DNA from: Prado023 sp963700475
Lineage (GTDB): Bacteria > Actinomycetota > Actinomycetes > S36-B12 > CAIYMF01
Assembly: GCA_963700475.1 (NCBI GenBank)
Contig: CAVOXR010000015.1
Coordinates: forward strand, 62,001-126,000
Length of the DNA stretch: 64,000 nucleotides
Reading direction: 5' to 3'
The position numbers were made by a program, and so were the translations under genes. Shown piece after piece: positions 43,476 through 55,560 of this stretch. Below the pieces are notes generated by a model. It searched no databases. It was not told the origin of the DNA and was given only the letters and a program-made list of their open reading frames with translations. Position 1 is the stretch's first letter. Every line of letters starts with the position of its first letter.

Positions 43476-43550
43476 GGCCGTAACGGCTGGGGCCACGATC
43501 TCGGCGAATGCGACACGTCGGTCTCCCTGACCGGCGTTCGCGCCGAGGGG

Positions 43551-45215
43551 TCACGCTACTTTCGGCGTGCGCTCGGCGATCCGCGTGGCGGCAGCCGCGC
43601 CCAGCAGCGCCATGGCCAACAGCACGACCGGCCCAGAGTCTGGCCACGCCAGGTACGGATGCCCGAACGCCCAGAAGACGGACAGCCGGTTGAGCCACTC
43701 GGGCCACCCGAAGATCGGCACGAGGTAGGACACCAGGTACATCGTGCCGACGATCAACGCGAGCACTGTGACCGCGGCCGTCCGCCGCACGGCCGCCACG
43801 ACCATCGCGGCAACGGCTCCCAATGCGGCCCCCAGCAGAGCGGCGCAGGCGACCGTCCGCCCGACCCCGGCGGCATCCAGGGAGCTGCCGACGACGGCCG
43901 CCCCGACGGCCAGGCCGGCCAGCGCGCCGAGGCTGATCACGATGACCCCGGCCACGACGGCGACCAGTCGGCCGATCACCAGCCCCGTCCATGTGACGGG
44001 CGCGGCCAGGATCATCTCGACCCTGCCGCCGGCGAGGTCGGCGACCCACCCCGATGCCTGTGCGATGACGTAGGCGGCGACCACCGGGGTGATCATCTCG
44101 CCGGCGAACGACCAGTACGCCTGCTCGCTCGACGTGGCTCCCATCGCACCCGTCATGGCGGAGATGAAGTCGAACTCGTCCCACATGTCGAGCACGGCGG
44201 GCTGCATCGAGGCCATCATTGCCGTCCATGCGGCCGCCCCGGTGGTCCATATGGCCAGGCCCACCCACCCGCGTCGGAGGGCCGCCGCCCACACCGAACC
44301 GAGCATCCGATGGGGCACGTGAGCCGACTGCCCCTCGGCGCGGGTTTGGCGCACCTGCGCATGGCGCACCCACAGCGGCGCGGCGTAGTCCCTCCGGGCG
44401 AAGGCCCAGCCGGCGAGCCCCAGGGTGATCAGGGCAAGGCCCAGGAGGATCAGGCTCGCGACCACGTCCAGCCCGTACCCCGGCACGAGTGCCCGCGACT
44501 GGTTCGCGTAGTGGAAGGGCGACACGAACCGGACAGCTGCTGCCGGCCCGAGGCGCTCGCCCATGTTGGTCGCGACGTACAGCACGGACAGGATCGCGGC
44601 GCCCACACCGCTGGCAGCCCGAGCGCTGCCGACGAGCTGGGCGGCCAACATCCCCAGGGCATAGGCCGCCAACGCGACCAGTCCGGAGGTGCCCATCGTG
44701 ATGAGCGACCCGCCGAGGTCGGGTTCGCCCCCGACGGCCAGCCCGGCTGCGACGGCCAGGCCCAGCCCTGTGCAGATCGCGGTCACCACGATGGCGAAGC
44801 CGAGGGCACGATCGCGCAGCACTGCCATCCGAGGGTGCCCGGTGGCCAGCACCTCCTCCAACGATCCCCGCTCCTCGTCCCCGCGGATGGCCCGTGCGCC
44901 CTGCACGAGCCCGTAGATCGCGAGGGCGAACGTGTACAGCGTCACGTTGTGGTACGTCAGGTAGCCGCCGAGGGTGTCCAGCCGTTCTGCCGGCCAGCGC
45001 AAGGGGCGCAGTGCCTCGGCGCCGGCCATGACGCTCGCCGCGAGCCCCGCAGCACCACCGGGGAAGTCGTCCATCTCCGTGGCGAGGGCGACCGCCATGC
45101 CGAACATCGCCAGCCCGCCGCCGACCACCCACGCGAGGGCCCCGATCCGGTGCGCCCGTGACTGTGTCGAGGACCAGCGACAGCCGCCCATGCACCGGTG
45201 CGACCCTGGGGGCAC
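43551..45215 (-). CDS. ABC exporter permease (polyketide antibiotic exporter type)
   Basis: Large ABC-2 type membrane subunit of 554 residues with about twelve hydrophobic segments in two similar halves. The conserved cytoplasmic loop EERGSLEEVLATGHPRM follows the second segment, and a matching AGGRVEMILAAPVTW is in the second half. It pairs with the ATPase gene upstream (32-base gap). The start at 45215 is uncertain; ATG 45191 is an alternative. The substrate is unknown. The partial permease at the window end is of the same class. Confidence 0.85.
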   Translation of the reverse strand: MPPGSHRCMGGCRWSSTQSRAHRIGALAWVVGGGLAMFGMAVALATEMDDFPGGAAGLAASVMAGAEALRPLRWPAERLDTLGGYLTYHNVTLYTFALAIYGLVQGARAIRGDEERGSLEEVLATGHPRMAVLRDRALGFAIVVTAICTGLGLAVAAGLAVGGEPDLGGSLITMGTSGLVALAAYALGMLAAQLVGSARAASGVGAAILSVLYVATNMGERLGPAAAVRFVSPFHYANQSRALVPGYGLDVVASLILLGLALITLGLAGWAFARRDYAAPLWVRHAQVRQTRAEGQSAHVPHRMLGSVWAAALRRGWVGLAIWTTGAAAWTAMMASMQPAVLDMWDEFDFISAMTGAMGATSSEQAYWSFAGEMITPVVAAYVIAQASGWVADLAGGRVEMILAAPVTWTGLVIGRLVAVVAGVIVISLGALAGLAVGAAVVGSSLDAAGVGRTVACAALLGAALGAVAAMVVAAVRRTAAVTVLALIVGTMYLVSYLVPIFGWPEWLNRLSVFWAFGHPYLAWPDSGPVVLLAMALLGAAAATRIAERTPKVA

Positions 45216-45247
45216 TGCCCGGGGTGGTGGTCGGGGGAGCCGGGGCG

Positions 45248-46174
45248 CTACCGGGCGCCTGGCTCAGGGGCGAACTCAGTGAGGAACACCTCCTCCAGGG
45301 ACAGCTCACGGCTGTCGAGCTCGACAACGCCGCACTCGTGCAGCCACTCCATCAGCGGACCGATGTCCCCGCGCACCGTGCAGGCGACCAGATGCCCGTC
45401 CACCCGGGCATCGGAGACCCCGGGAACCGCCGCGAGGTCCGCGGGGTTGCCCGGCGCGGCGGCGATCGCCTCGACCCGGTGGGCGCGCACGGTGCGCAAC
45501 TGGTCCATCGAGCCGACGCGCAGGAGGTGGCCGTCACGGATGAGCCCGATCCGGTCGCAGATCAGCTCCACCTCGCCCAGCACGTGCGAGGACAGCAGGA
45601 CCGTCGCCCCACCTCCCACGGCCTCGGCGACGAGAGCGCGGAACTCCCGTTGGATCAGCGGGTCGAGTCCCAGGGTCGGCTCATCGAGGATCAGCACAGC
45701 CGGGGAGTGCATGAATGCCTGCACCAGGTGGACCTTCTGCTTGTTCCCGTGCGACAGCGACTGGTAGCGCCGGTCGAGGTCCAGGTCGAGTCGCTCGGCC
45801 AGGCGGGCGATCCGGGCCGGATCGACACCGCCCCGAAGGCCTGCCAGCAGGCCGACCACGTATCCGGCGCTCACCCCGGGGAACTGCGGAAGCTCACCGG
45901 GCAGGTACCCGACGTGCCGCTTGATCTCGCGGCTGTCCTTCCGGGAGTCAAGGCCGAGCAGGGTGGCCGTCCCGCGGTCGGGACGGATCAGGTCCATGAG
46001 CAGCCGGATCGTCGTGGTCTTCCCGGCCCCATTCGGTCCCACGAACCCGAACACCTCCCCGGGCTCGATCACCAGGTCCAGGTCGAACAGCCCATGGCCC
46101 TGGCCGTAGTCCTTGGTCAGCCCGGCGCACACCACCGCCGGCCCGCCCGACCCCTGTTGCGTCGCGACGCTCAC
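45248..46174 (-). CDS. ABC exporter ATP-binding protein
   Basis: ATPase for the permease at 43551-45215. The 308-residue protein has Walker A GPNGAGKTTT, the signature LSHGNKQKVHLVQA, Walker B VLILDEPTLGLDP and the switch His in LLSSHVLGEVE. The start is GTG 46174, which has AAGGAG at good spacing. The ATG at 46219 overlaps a GACAAT -10-like box on the minus strand, so it is probably in the promoter. Confidence 0.88.
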   Translation of the reverse strand: MSVATQQGSGGPAVVCAGLTKDYGQGHGLFDLDLVIEPGEVFGFVGPNGAGKTTTIRLLMDLIRPDRGTATLLGLDSRKDSREIKRHVGYLPGELPQFPGVSAGYVVGLLAGLRGGVDPARIARLAERLDLDLDRRYQSLSHGNKQKVHLVQAFMHSPAVLILDEPTLGLDPLIQREFRALVAEAVGGGATVLLSSHVLGEVELICDRIGLIRDGHLLRVGSMDQLRTVRAHRVEAIAAAPGNPADLAAVPGVSDARVDGHLVACTVRGDIGPLMEWLHECGVVELDSRELSLEEVFLTEFAPEPGAR

Positions 46175-46381
46175 GTCGGGGCTCCTTCCCCGCGAGGCAC
46201 ATTCGGGTGCCACCTCCATTGTCGCGGCGCGCGGGCGCCTGCTCGTAGGGTCGGAGGACCCTCACCTGGGTAGGGCCGGCCCCACGGGTCACGGCCGGGG
46301 AGCTCCGCCGATGGAACTGCTCCGCGAAGGAGGCACGTGACCAGGGGCATCTCAGCGTTCACCCCGAAGGTGATCGGCGCC

Positions 46382-46960
46382 TCAGCGGGGGATGCGCTCG
46401 TTGCGCGCGGCGGCCCGGGTGACCTTCTCGATCCGGGACGCGCGGGTACCGGGTCGCACGGCGGTCGCGATCCACGCCAGGAGCTGCTTCCTCGTCGAGG
46501 GCGGGAACGCGGCGAAGTGGGCGGCCGCTGGCGGGGAGGCGTCCAGCGCGGCTGCCAGGTCCTCGGGTACCTCAAGGCGGTCCGAGGAGTCCAGGATGGT
46601 CCAGGACCCGTTCGCCTTCGCGCGCTCGATCGCGGCCAGGCCCGCCGGCGCCATCCGGCCGTCGGCGATCAACCGCTCGACCCGGGCCTTGTTGGTCGCC
46701 GCCCAGACACTGCGTGCCTTCCGTGGTGCGAAGTAGAGCTTGCCGCGGTCGTCATCGAACCGCCCGCCGGTGCTGTCGACCCACCCGAAGCAGAGGGCCT
46801 CCTCGATCGCGGCCTCGTAGTCGAGGCTGCCCCGACCGGTCGCGGGCCGCCAGGTCACCAGCCACGCCCCAGGTACGGTCGCGTGGTTCTCCTCGAGCCA
46901 GGCGCGCCACGTCTCGCGGTCGTCGGCGTGGACGAACGGCGCGTCATCCAGTGCGGACAC
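46382..46960 (-). CDS. YdeI/OmpD-associated family protein
   Basis: The 192-residue protein matches the YdeI family. It shows the N-terminal HADDRETWRAWLEENHA, then EEALCFGWVDSTGGRFDDDR and a C-terminal PSTRKQLLAWIATA followed by basic ERIPR-type sequence. The molecular function is not established; the family is annotated as bacteriocin-protection/YdeI. GTG start at 46960 with TAGACT exactly six bases upstream. It lies 19 bases after the glgB stop but has its own promoter. Confidence 0.85.
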   Translation of the reverse strand: MSALDDAPFVHADDRETWRAWLEENHATVPGAWLVTWRPATGRGSLDYEAAIEEALCFGWVDSTGGRFDDDRGKLYFAPRKARSVWAATNKARVERLIADGRMAPAGLAAIERAKANGSWTILDSSDRLEVPEDLAAALDASPPAAAHFAAFPPSTRKQLLAWIATAVRPGTRASRIEKVTRAAARNERIPR

Positions 46961-46966
46961 GTGCGG

Positions 46967-46972
46967 AGTCTA
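46967..46972 (-). promoter_or_regulatory. -10 box, leaderless promoter of the YdeI-like gene
   Basis: Minus-strand TAGACT, six bases (CCGCAC), then GTG 46960. Confidence 0.5.
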
Positions 46973-46979
46973 GGGCGGG

Positions 46980-48899
<1,920 letters not shown>

Positions 48900-50276
48900 G
48901 CTCGTGCGGACCCTGGTCGGCACCGCTCCGAGGGGCTGGGCCACATCCAGATCGGGCCGAGCCACGCCCCCAGCCTCCCACCAGCCCTTCTGCCCTCGGA
49001 CGCGGGTCGCCGAGATCCTCAACCGTGGACCAGGGGGATCACCCGGATTCGGTCTCAGGGTCGCCTTGATGCAGCGGGCGCGCGGACCGGCCGAGGCCGT
49101 CTCGAGCCCGTCCTTCCAGTCCCCGAGGTCGAACGTATGCGTCACGATGCCGTCCACCAGGTAGCCGGGGTCGGCGAGCCACTCGACCACCTGGGCCATG
49201 GTCCTGCGCCCATCGAGCGCGCGCTCCGGGCCGAAGTTGATCGTCCCCTGGACGGTGATCTCCCGGTTCCAGACCAGGGACCAGTCGACAGCCTGCTTGC
49301 CGGCCCCGCCGACGAGCACCAGCATCCCCGTGGGTCGCAGCACGTGCAGCGCCAGGTCGATGGTGTCGGTGAACCCCACGCAGTCGAAGACCGCGTCCAC
49401 CCCCTGCTCGAGGATCGGCGTCCGCGTCAACCGGGGCCGCAGCACCCGTCCTCCGTCGGAGGCCGCCAGGGCCTCGACGGCGTCCGGTCCGGCGGGGAGG
49501 GTCCGGGTGGCCCCCGCGGCCATCGCCGCGTTGGCGCCGAACTCACCAGGGCTCACCATGATGATGTCGAGGTCGGGGTGCAGCATCCGCAGGGCGGCTG
49601 TGACGAGCAGGCCGATCGTCCCGGGCCCGATCACAACGACCCGGTCGCCGCGACGGGTCCACTGCAGCGCGGCGTGCAGGGCGATGGAGGCCGGCTCACC
49701 GAGGACGGCCCGGGTCGAGGGGATGCGGTCGACGGGGTGCAGCTGGGACTGGTGGGCCACGACCTGCTCGCCCCACCCGCCACCCAGGGTCGCGTCGAAT
49801 CCCAGGCTTGGTGCGCGGCAGCCGGAGGCGCCGGGCTCGTCGAAGCGCTCGCACACGTTGGGGAATCCCTCACGGCAGGACCGGCAGAGGTCGAAGCCCC
49901 GATGGGCACACGAGAGCACCGGGTCGATCGTGACGCGCTCACCCTCGGCGATCGTGGCCCCGGGGCCGGCCCTCTCCACGACCGCGACCATCTCGTGCCC
50001 GGGGATCTGCTGCGGTGCGCTGTAGAACGCCGAGAGCACGAACGAGGACTTGGCGTGGGCGACGCCGACATCGCTGCCGCAGATCCCGGACAGCTCGGGG
50101 CGCAGCCGAACCCACCCGTCGGCCTTCGGCAGCGCCGGCACGGGAAGGTCGGTCACGAGGCTCAGGATCCCACCCGGTCCCCACCCGGCCGACTTCCCGA
50201 CCCCGCGGGGCAGCCTCTGTGCGGCTGCGGTCAGCAGGTAGCGCTGGGTGGAGAGCTCCGCAACGACTGCCCTCAT
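48900..50276 (-). CDS. Zinc-dependent alcohol/sugar dehydrogenase (MDR), frame open into glgB
   Basis: Medium-chain dehydrogenase. It shows the catalytic zinc region ELSGICGSDVG and IPGHEMVAVVE, the structural zinc cysteines CAHRGFDLCRSCREGFPNVC, and the Rossmann segment VVVIGPGTIGLLVTAAL. The ADH homology ends near ARCIKATLRPN (about residue 409). After this some 50 residues of Arg/Pro/Gly-rich sequence lead, without a stop, into GlgB. The start is ATG 50276, 20 bases after the monooxygenase stop. It may be a genuine fusion, or a one-base change may have removed the stop: other frames have TGA within a few codons of the expected end. The substrate is probably a polyol, sugar or amino alcohol. 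Confidence 0.8.
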
Positions 50277-50296
50277 GTCCCTGGTTCTCCCATCGC

Positions 50297-51685
50297 CTAT
50301 CGGAGGCCCGCCAGGGGCCGGGTCAGCCGGTCCAGCATCGACGGTTGTGGCTTGCGTGCCCGGGCCTCCTTCATGGCGCGGATGTAGCGCCAGTAGTCGA
50401 CCTGCATCGTGTGCCGGTCCGAGCGCAGGTAGCGCGCGGCCATGGACTTCTGGTCCTTGGCGATCCACTCGCGCATCTCCTCGCGGGAGGGCAGCACAGC
50501 CTCGCCGGTCAGGACGTCGCCGATCCATTGCGACTGGTACTCGTAGAGAGGGATGTTGGCCCCGACCGTCTGGATGAACCCGATGAAGAACAGGCCGGGT
50601 CGGTCGGGGGAGACGACCCGCTGGTAGAGGGGCATCGCATTGTGCGCGGGGTCGTAGACCTCGGGCGCGAGGAACGGGAGCGTGATCCGGTATCCCGTGG
50701 CGTAGACCAGGACATCGGCGTGCACGGAGCTGTCGTCGTCGAATCGGATCTGCTCGCCGTCGAGCCGTTGGATCCCCGGTTTCATGGTGATGTCCCCGTG
50801 TCCGACACGGTCATAGAGCTCGGCGGAGACTGTCGGGTGGGCGTGCAGCAGGCGGTGGTCGGGCTTGGGCAGCCCGCGGTCCTCGGGCCGCCCGGTGGAC
50901 AGCCGCAGGATGGTCTCGTACAGGGTGCGCTCGACGGGGAACGGGATGTAGCCCATCAGCGGGTTGCCGAGTTGGTCGACGGGCCTGCCGAAGGCGTACT
51001 TGGGAATCACATGCACCCCGTGCCGGGTCACCAGATGCACCCGGTGGGCAACCTTGGCCGCGTCGCAGGCGATGTCCATCCCGGAGTTCCCCACGCCGAC
51101 CACGACGACGTCCTTGTCAGTGAAGATCGCGGGATCCCGGTAGTCGTGGGCGTGCAGCCTCTGGCCGGTGAACTCCCCAGGGAAGTCGGGGATGTTCGGT
51201 GAGCCGTGGTGCCCGTTGGCGATCATGACGGCGCGGTAGGTGCGGCGCTGGCCGCTCGAGGTCGCGACGGCCCAGCCGTGGCTTCCCGGGAGGCCGTCGC
51301 CGGCCAGCGGCTCCACGCTGGTCACCTCGGTGCGGAAGGTGATCCGCTCCAGGAGCTGGTTCTCCTCAGCGAAGGCCTGGAAGTAGGACGCGATCTGCTC
51401 GTGGGGCGGGTAGTCGGGCCAGTCGTCGGGCATCGGGTAGGACGGGAACTGGGTCAGCGGACGCGAGCTGTTCAGGTGCAGGGTCCTGTACGCGGCCACG
51501 GCACCGTTGTCGTTGTCGATGCGCCACAGCCCCCCGACCATGGAGCCCTTCTCGAACCAGTCGAATGCGATCCCGCGGTCGGCCAGCGCCTTCCCGGCGG
51601 CCAGGCCCGCGGCGCCTGCGCCGATCACGCACGCCTCGGCGTCGAACCCGTCGGGGGTCATCCCGGCGGGGTCAGGTCCGGTCAC
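50297..51685 (-). CDS. Flavin-containing monooxygenase
   Basis: FAD/NADPH-dependent monooxygenase that would oxygenate a nitrogen, sulfur or carbonyl centre. The 462-residue protein has the FAD motif VIGAGAAGLAAG, the FMO fingerprint FTGQRLHAHDY, the NADPH motif VGVGNSGMD and a late VYATGY. The GTG start at 51685 overlaps the stop of the upstream PLP enzyme by four bases, so they are coupled. It sits fourth in an apparent six-gene operon. Confidence 0.88.
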   Translation of the reverse strand: MTGPDPAGMTPDGFDAEACVIGAGAAGLAAGKALADRGIAFDWFEKGSMVGGLWRIDNDNGAVAAYRTLHLNSSRPLTQFPSYPMPDDWPDYPPHEQIASYFQAFAEENQLLERITFRTEVTSVEPLAGDGLPGSHGWAVATSSGQRRTYRAVMIANGHHGSPNIPDFPGEFTGQRLHAHDYRDPAIFTDKDVVVVGVGNSGMDIACDAAKVAHRVHLVTRHGVHVIPKYAFGRPVDQLGNPLMGYIPFPVERTLYETILRLSTGRPEDRGLPKPDHRLLHAHPTVSAELYDRVGHGDITMKPGIQRLDGEQIRFDDDSSVHADVLVYATGYRITLPFLAPEVYDPAHNAMPLYQRVVSPDRPGLFFIGFIQTVGANIPLYEYQSQWIGDVLTGEAVLPSREEMREWIAKDQKSMAARYLRSDRHTMQVDYWRYIRAMKEARARKPQPSMLDRLTRPLAGLR

Positions 51686-53145
51686 GGCACCACCCTCTCG
51701 TCGGAGCCTGCTGGGGTGGTCGGGCGGGGTTCCGGCGCCCCGTCTGTGAACGCGTTGAGCAGCAGCGTCAGCAGGAAGTTCGCCATCTGGGGATCCGCCC
51801 CCTCCGCCCCGCCGCTGGCGCCGTACACGGCGGCACTGCGCGGTGTCGGGCTGTCCGGGTTCTTCGCATACTCGATCGCAGCTGCCAGGTCGGTGGCGAA
51901 GGCCTGCACCACTCCGGGCTGCAGCTGCGGACCGGTCACGGCCATGTGCAGGGCGTCCGGGAACTGCTGGCCGTTGAACCGCCATCCGCGGGCGACCATC
52001 GCGTCGTTGACGTGGTAGATGTTGAAGTCATCTGAGGTGAACGAGAAGCAGAACGTGGGCTTGCCCAGCAGCCGAAGCTCAGGGTGGCTGGTGACCACGT
52101 CCTGCATCTCGAACGAGGTGTCGAAGATCCGCTTGGCGCGGTCGCGGTAGCCCTGCTTGCCGTAGCTGACCATGGCTGCCCAGGTCGCCGCGATGAGTCC
52201 GCCGGAACGGCTGCCGGCCAGGCCGGGGGAGGCGTAGGCACCGCCCTTCCAGCCGGGCTGGAGGAAGTAGTGGTGCTGGCGCATCCACGAGTCCCGCCAT
52301 GCCAGGACCGAGGTGCCCTTGAGCCCGTAGCCGTACTTGTGGGTATCGGCCGAGATCGAGCTCACCCCGGGCAGGCGGAAGTCGAACAGCGGGATGTTCG
52401 GGTACCCCAGCTCCTGGCCCCACGGAAGGATGAAGCCGCCCAAGCAGCCATCGACGTGCAGATAGGTCCCGTGCTCGACGGCGAGGTCGGACAGCTCGGG
52501 GATCGAGTCGATGGTGCCGTAGGCGTAGTTGCCAGCGGTCCCGATCAGCATCGCGGTCTCGGGGACGATGTGGTCGCGCACGAAGTCGATGTCGACCATT
52601 GTGGTGACCGGGTCGACCGGTGCGACGACGACGTCGAGGCCGAAGAGGTGCGCGCCCTTGGTGAACGCCGGGTGGGCGGTCTCCGGCCAGATCATCTGCG
52701 GGCGCGCGACACCACGCTCCTGGGCGATGTTCCGGTAGGCCAGCACCGCGTTCATGATGCTCTCGGTGCCGCCGAACCCGAGGACGCCGCAGGGCGTCTG
52801 GCTCGGATTCTGCTGGGCAACCGCATCCGCGTTGAGCATGTCCAGGGTCATGGCGATGATCTCGCTCTCGAACCTGCTCATGGACGGGCACATGTCGCGT
52901 TGCAGCGCGTTGGTGTGGTTGAAGTACCCGAAGCACTCGTTCAGGAAGTCGTAGTGCTCATGCTCGCCGTGGTAGATGCTGCCCGAGACCTTGCCACCCT
53001 CCCACTTGGAGTCCTCCTCGGCCGCCATCTCCCGGAGCTGGGCGAGGATCGCCTCGCGGTCCATGCCCTCCTCGGGGAACTCCCGGATCACCCCGTAGCG
53101 CTCGGCGTAGGGAAACATGGCGCGGTGGATCGCTTCGAGGTCCAT
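51682..53145 (-). CDS. PLP-dependent decarboxylase/lyase (sphingosine-1-phosphate lyase-like)
   Basis: Group II PLP enzyme of 487 residues. The internal-aldehyde lysine is in ISADTHKYGYGLKG. KVSGSIYHG near residue 51 and YGKQGYRDRAKRI are features shared with sphingosine-1-phosphate lyases and glutamate decarboxylase-like enzymes. It lacks the N-terminal membrane helix of eukaryotic S1P lyases, as bacterial forms do. It may split a phosphorylated amino alcohol to an aldehyde plus a phospho-amine, or decarboxylate an amino acid. GGAGAGG precedes ATG 53145. Upstream are a phosphatase and a kinase. Confidence 0.85.
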   Translation of the reverse strand: MDLEAIHRAMFPYAERYGVIREFPEEGMDREAILAQLREMAAEEDSKWEGGKVSGSIYHGEHEHYDFLNECFGYFNHTNALQRDMCPSMSRFESEIIAMTLDMLNADAVAQQNPSQTPCGVLGFGGTESIMNAVLAYRNIAQERGVARPQMIWPETAHPAFTKGAHLFGLDVVVAPVDPVTTMVDIDFVRDHIVPETAMLIGTAGNYAYGTIDSIPELSDLAVEHGTYLHVDGCLGGFILPWGQELGYPNIPLFDFRLPGVSSISADTHKYGYGLKGTSVLAWRDSWMRQHHYFLQPGWKGGAYASPGLAGSRSGGLIAATWAAMVSYGKQGYRDRAKRIFDTSFEMQDVVTSHPELRLLGKPTFCFSFTSDDFNIYHVNDAMVARGWRFNGQQFPDALHMAVTGPQLQPGVVQAFATDLAAAIEYAKNPDSPTPRSAAVYGASGGAEGADPQMANFLLTLLLNAFTDGAPEPRPTTPAGSDERVVP

Positions 53146-53182
53146 CTCGCTCCTCTCCTGGTCGTGCAGCGGGCGCGGCGGG

Positions 53183-53977
53183 TCAGCCGCGAAGGGCTGC
53201 GAGGGCCTGTGCGTGCAGGTCGGCGTTGGCGGCGGCGATCACCGTGCCGCCGTTCATGGGCACCCGGCCCTCGATGTCGGTGACGACTCCGCCGGCCAGT
53301 TCGATGATCGGGATGAGCGGCACGATGTCGTAGGGCATCAGGCAGCCGTCGATGACCAGGTCGATGGTGCCCATGGCGACCAGCGCGAAGGCGTAGCAGT
53401 CACCGCCCCAGCGCTGCAGCCGCACCTGGGCGCTCAGGTCGCGGAACCGGTCGAGGACCCCGGCCCACTCCAGCATGCTCGGGTGCGTGCTGTACATGAT
53501 CGCGTCGGCGAGGGTGGCCGACGCGCGGGTCCGCAGTGGGCGCTCGGCTCCGCCGCGCAGGAACCTCGACCCCCGGGCGGGGTCGGCGGCGAACGTCTCG
53601 TCGGTGAAGGGCTGGTGCATCACGCCGGCCACCGGCAGACCGTCGACGACCAGTCCGAGCAGCGTGCCCCACGTGGGCATCCCGCTGATGAACGCGCGCG
53701 TGCCGTCGATCGGGTCGATGATCCAGCTGATCGGACCGGAGCCCGTGGTGCCGCTCTCCTCGCCGATCACCTGGTGGTCCGGGAAGCGTTCGTTGATGGC
53801 GGCGCGGACGTGGGCCTCCACCCGCTTGTCGGCCTCGGTCACCGGGTCGTAGGCGATGCCGGCGAGCTTGTTGTCGACGGTCATGTCCGTGCGGAAGTAG
53901 TCCAGCGCGATCGACCCGGCGTCGCGGACAGCGTCGATCCCCACGTCGAGGATCGCAGCGATGTCGTCGTGTTCCAT
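53183..53977 (-). CDS. Inositol monophosphatase / histidinol-phosphatase family enzyme
   Basis: Mg-dependent, Li-sensitive type phosphatase. The 264-residue protein shows DPVTEADKRVE, the metal-binding GEESG and IIDPIDGTRAF, and the late RWGGDCYAFALVAMG with C-terminal Asp-containing MPYDIVPLIPIIELAGG. HisN-type histidinol phosphatases and inositol phosphatases look alike; the operon argues for a sugar or polyol phosphate substrate rather than histidine synthesis. It shares one base with the kinase stop (TGATG). Confidence 0.85.
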   Translation of the reverse strand: MEHDDIAAILDVGIDAVRDAGSIALDYFRTDMTVDNKLAGIAYDPVTEADKRVEAHVRAAINERFPDHQVIGEESGTTGSGPISWIIDPIDGTRAFISGMPTWGTLLGLVVDGLPVAGVMHQPFTDETFAADPARGSRFLRGGAERPLRTRASATLADAIMYSTHPSMLEWAGVLDRFRDLSAQVRLQRWGGDCYAFALVAMGTIDLVIDGCLMPYDIVPLIPIIELAGGVVTDIEGRVPMNGGTVIAAANADLHAQALAALRG

Positions 53978-55560
53978 CAGGCGTCCGCCCCTTGCTGCGA
54001 GTTGAGTGCCCGATAGATCGGCTTGGTCGCCTTGAACGCCTTCACGAACTGCTCGTGCAGCACGTCGTAGGTCGCGGTGTTGCGTGGATCCGGGTCGAAC
54101 ACCTGACGGGTCCGGACGAGACCGCCGATCTCATCGAAGCTCAGGTCTCCGAGACGCTCGAACGCCAACAGCCCGGAGCCGACGGACACCGTGTAGTCGC
54201 AGTTGTCCAGCTGGTGCACGGGGGCGCCGAGCACGTCGGCCATGATCTGGCACCACAGGTCCGAGCGCGCCCCACCGCCGTAGATCGAGTAGTGGCTGAA
54301 CGTGCGCTTGGCGAACTTCTCCACCGGGCCGCGCACCCAGCGAAGGTTCTGCGACACGCCCTCGAGCACCGCGCGCGCCATGTCCCCACGGGTGGTGCTC
54401 GTGCTGATGTTCAGGAAGCCGCCGCGCATCTGGCCGTTGGCCGACGGTGACATCGAGCCCGACAGCCACGGCATGAACATCAGGCCGTCGCTGCCCGCCG
54501 GTACCGCCCCAGCCACCCGCTGCAGGGCCTCGTAGCGGTCGTGGACCGCGGCGTCGCTGAAGTGGTCGCTGCCGTAGACGATGTTGGTCAGGAAGCGCTC
54601 GAGAGCAGCGCCCGCCATGCCGTTCTCGGCCATCACGAAGTAGGTGTCGGGCACAGGGCTGGGCATGCTCAGGATCCCGTTGAACACGTCCGTGTGCTTG
54701 AAGTCCACGTGCGTGATCATCACGCTCGTCGACCCGACGGAGACCGCCGCATGAGTGCCGGCGAAGGCCCCGGCACCGACGCCGCCGGCCTGCGTGTCGT
54801 TGAGCCCGGTGACGACCTGGGTCGTCGCAGACAGGCCCAGCTCGTCGGCGACGTGGGGGAGCAGGGTCCCCACGATCGCGTCCATCGGGACCAGCGGCGG
54901 CAGCTTCTCCCGGTCGATCAGTGAGGCCGCCACCAGGTGGGGTTCGTAGTCGGTGATGTCCAGGCGCCGGTTGTCGGTCATCAGGTACATGAACGCCGAC
55001 GCCTGGTTGGCGGTCGCCCGACCCGTGAGCTGCATGGTGAGGAAGTCCATCGGCTCGAGCAGCCAGGCGGTCCGTGCGTAGACGTCCGGGCGCGAGTACT
55101 TCAGGTGCCGCATGTGCAGCATCGACAGTCCCTCGGCGATGGGGGGCAGCCCGTGCACGCGCAACCAACGCAGCAGGTCCACGGGGTTGTCGGCGCGCCG
55201 CGGGAACCCGGCCACGCGCTGCAGGTCCTTCTTCGATCCCCGCTGGTCCTGCCAGAGGACCAAGTTGCTCGTCGGCTGGCCGTCGCGATCCACGGGCACG
55301 ATCGAGGAGTACTGGCTCGAGCAGATCACCGCGACGATGTCATCACGGTCCACGCCGGAGGCTGCCAGCGCCTGGACGGCAGCGGACTTCACCGCCTCCC
55401 AGATCTGCAGGGGATCCTGCTCGGCGATGCCCCCGGGCTGGGCAAGGGTGTCCACCGATTCCCGCGCAGTACCCGGGGTGCGCCCCGTGGCGTCGACCAC
55501 GGCGGCCTTCGGCCCGCTGGTGCCGAGGTCGATGGCCAGGACGTGGCGTTGCCCGTGCAC
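53977..55560 (-). CDS. FGGY-family carbohydrate kinase
   Basis: Phosphorylates a sugar or polyol. The 527-residue protein begins with the phosphate-binding VLAIDLGTSGPKAAVVD. It has CSSQYSSIVPVD and LWQDQRG in domain 1. The FGGY signature region is MPWLSGSMSPSANGQMRGGF, and the C-terminal nucleotide region is YGGGARSDLWCQIMADVL. Specificity (xylulose, glycerol, erythritol-type or other) is not evident. I start at GTG 55560, which has GGAGGGAG five bases upstream; ATG 55575 is the alternative and overlaps that site. TATGCT lies ten bases before it. First gene of the six-gene operon. Confidence 0.85.
   Translation of the reverse strand: MHGQRHVLAIDLGTSGPKAAVVDATGRTPGTARESVDTLAQPGGIAEQDPLQIWEAVKSAAVQALAASGVDRDDIVAVICSSQYSSIVPVDRDGQPTSNLVLWQDQRGSKKDLQRVAGFPRRADNPVDLLRWLRVHGLPPIAEGLSMLHMRHLKYSRPDVYARTAWLLEPMDFLTMQLTGRATANQASAFMYLMTDNRRLDITDYEPHLVAASLIDREKLPPLVPMDAIVGTLLPHVADELGLSATTQVVTGLNDTQAGGVGAGAFAGTHAAVSVGSTSVMITHVDFKHTDVFNGILSMPSPVPDTYFVMAENGMAGAALERFLTNIVYGSDHFSDAAVHDRYEALQRVAGAVPAGSDGLMFMPWLSGSMSPSANGQMRGGFLNISTSTTRGDMARAVLEGVSQNLRWVRGPVEKFAKRTFSHYSIYGGGARSDLWCQIMADVLGAPVHQLDNCDYTVSVGSGLLAFERLGDLSFDEIGGLVRTRQVFDPDPRNTATYDVLHEQFVKAFKATKPIYRALNSQQGADA

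Noticed and set aside
51206..53283. Plus-strand frames opposite the monooxygenase and PLP enzyme
   Set aside because: They lack motifs and are explained by codon bias of the minus-strand genes.
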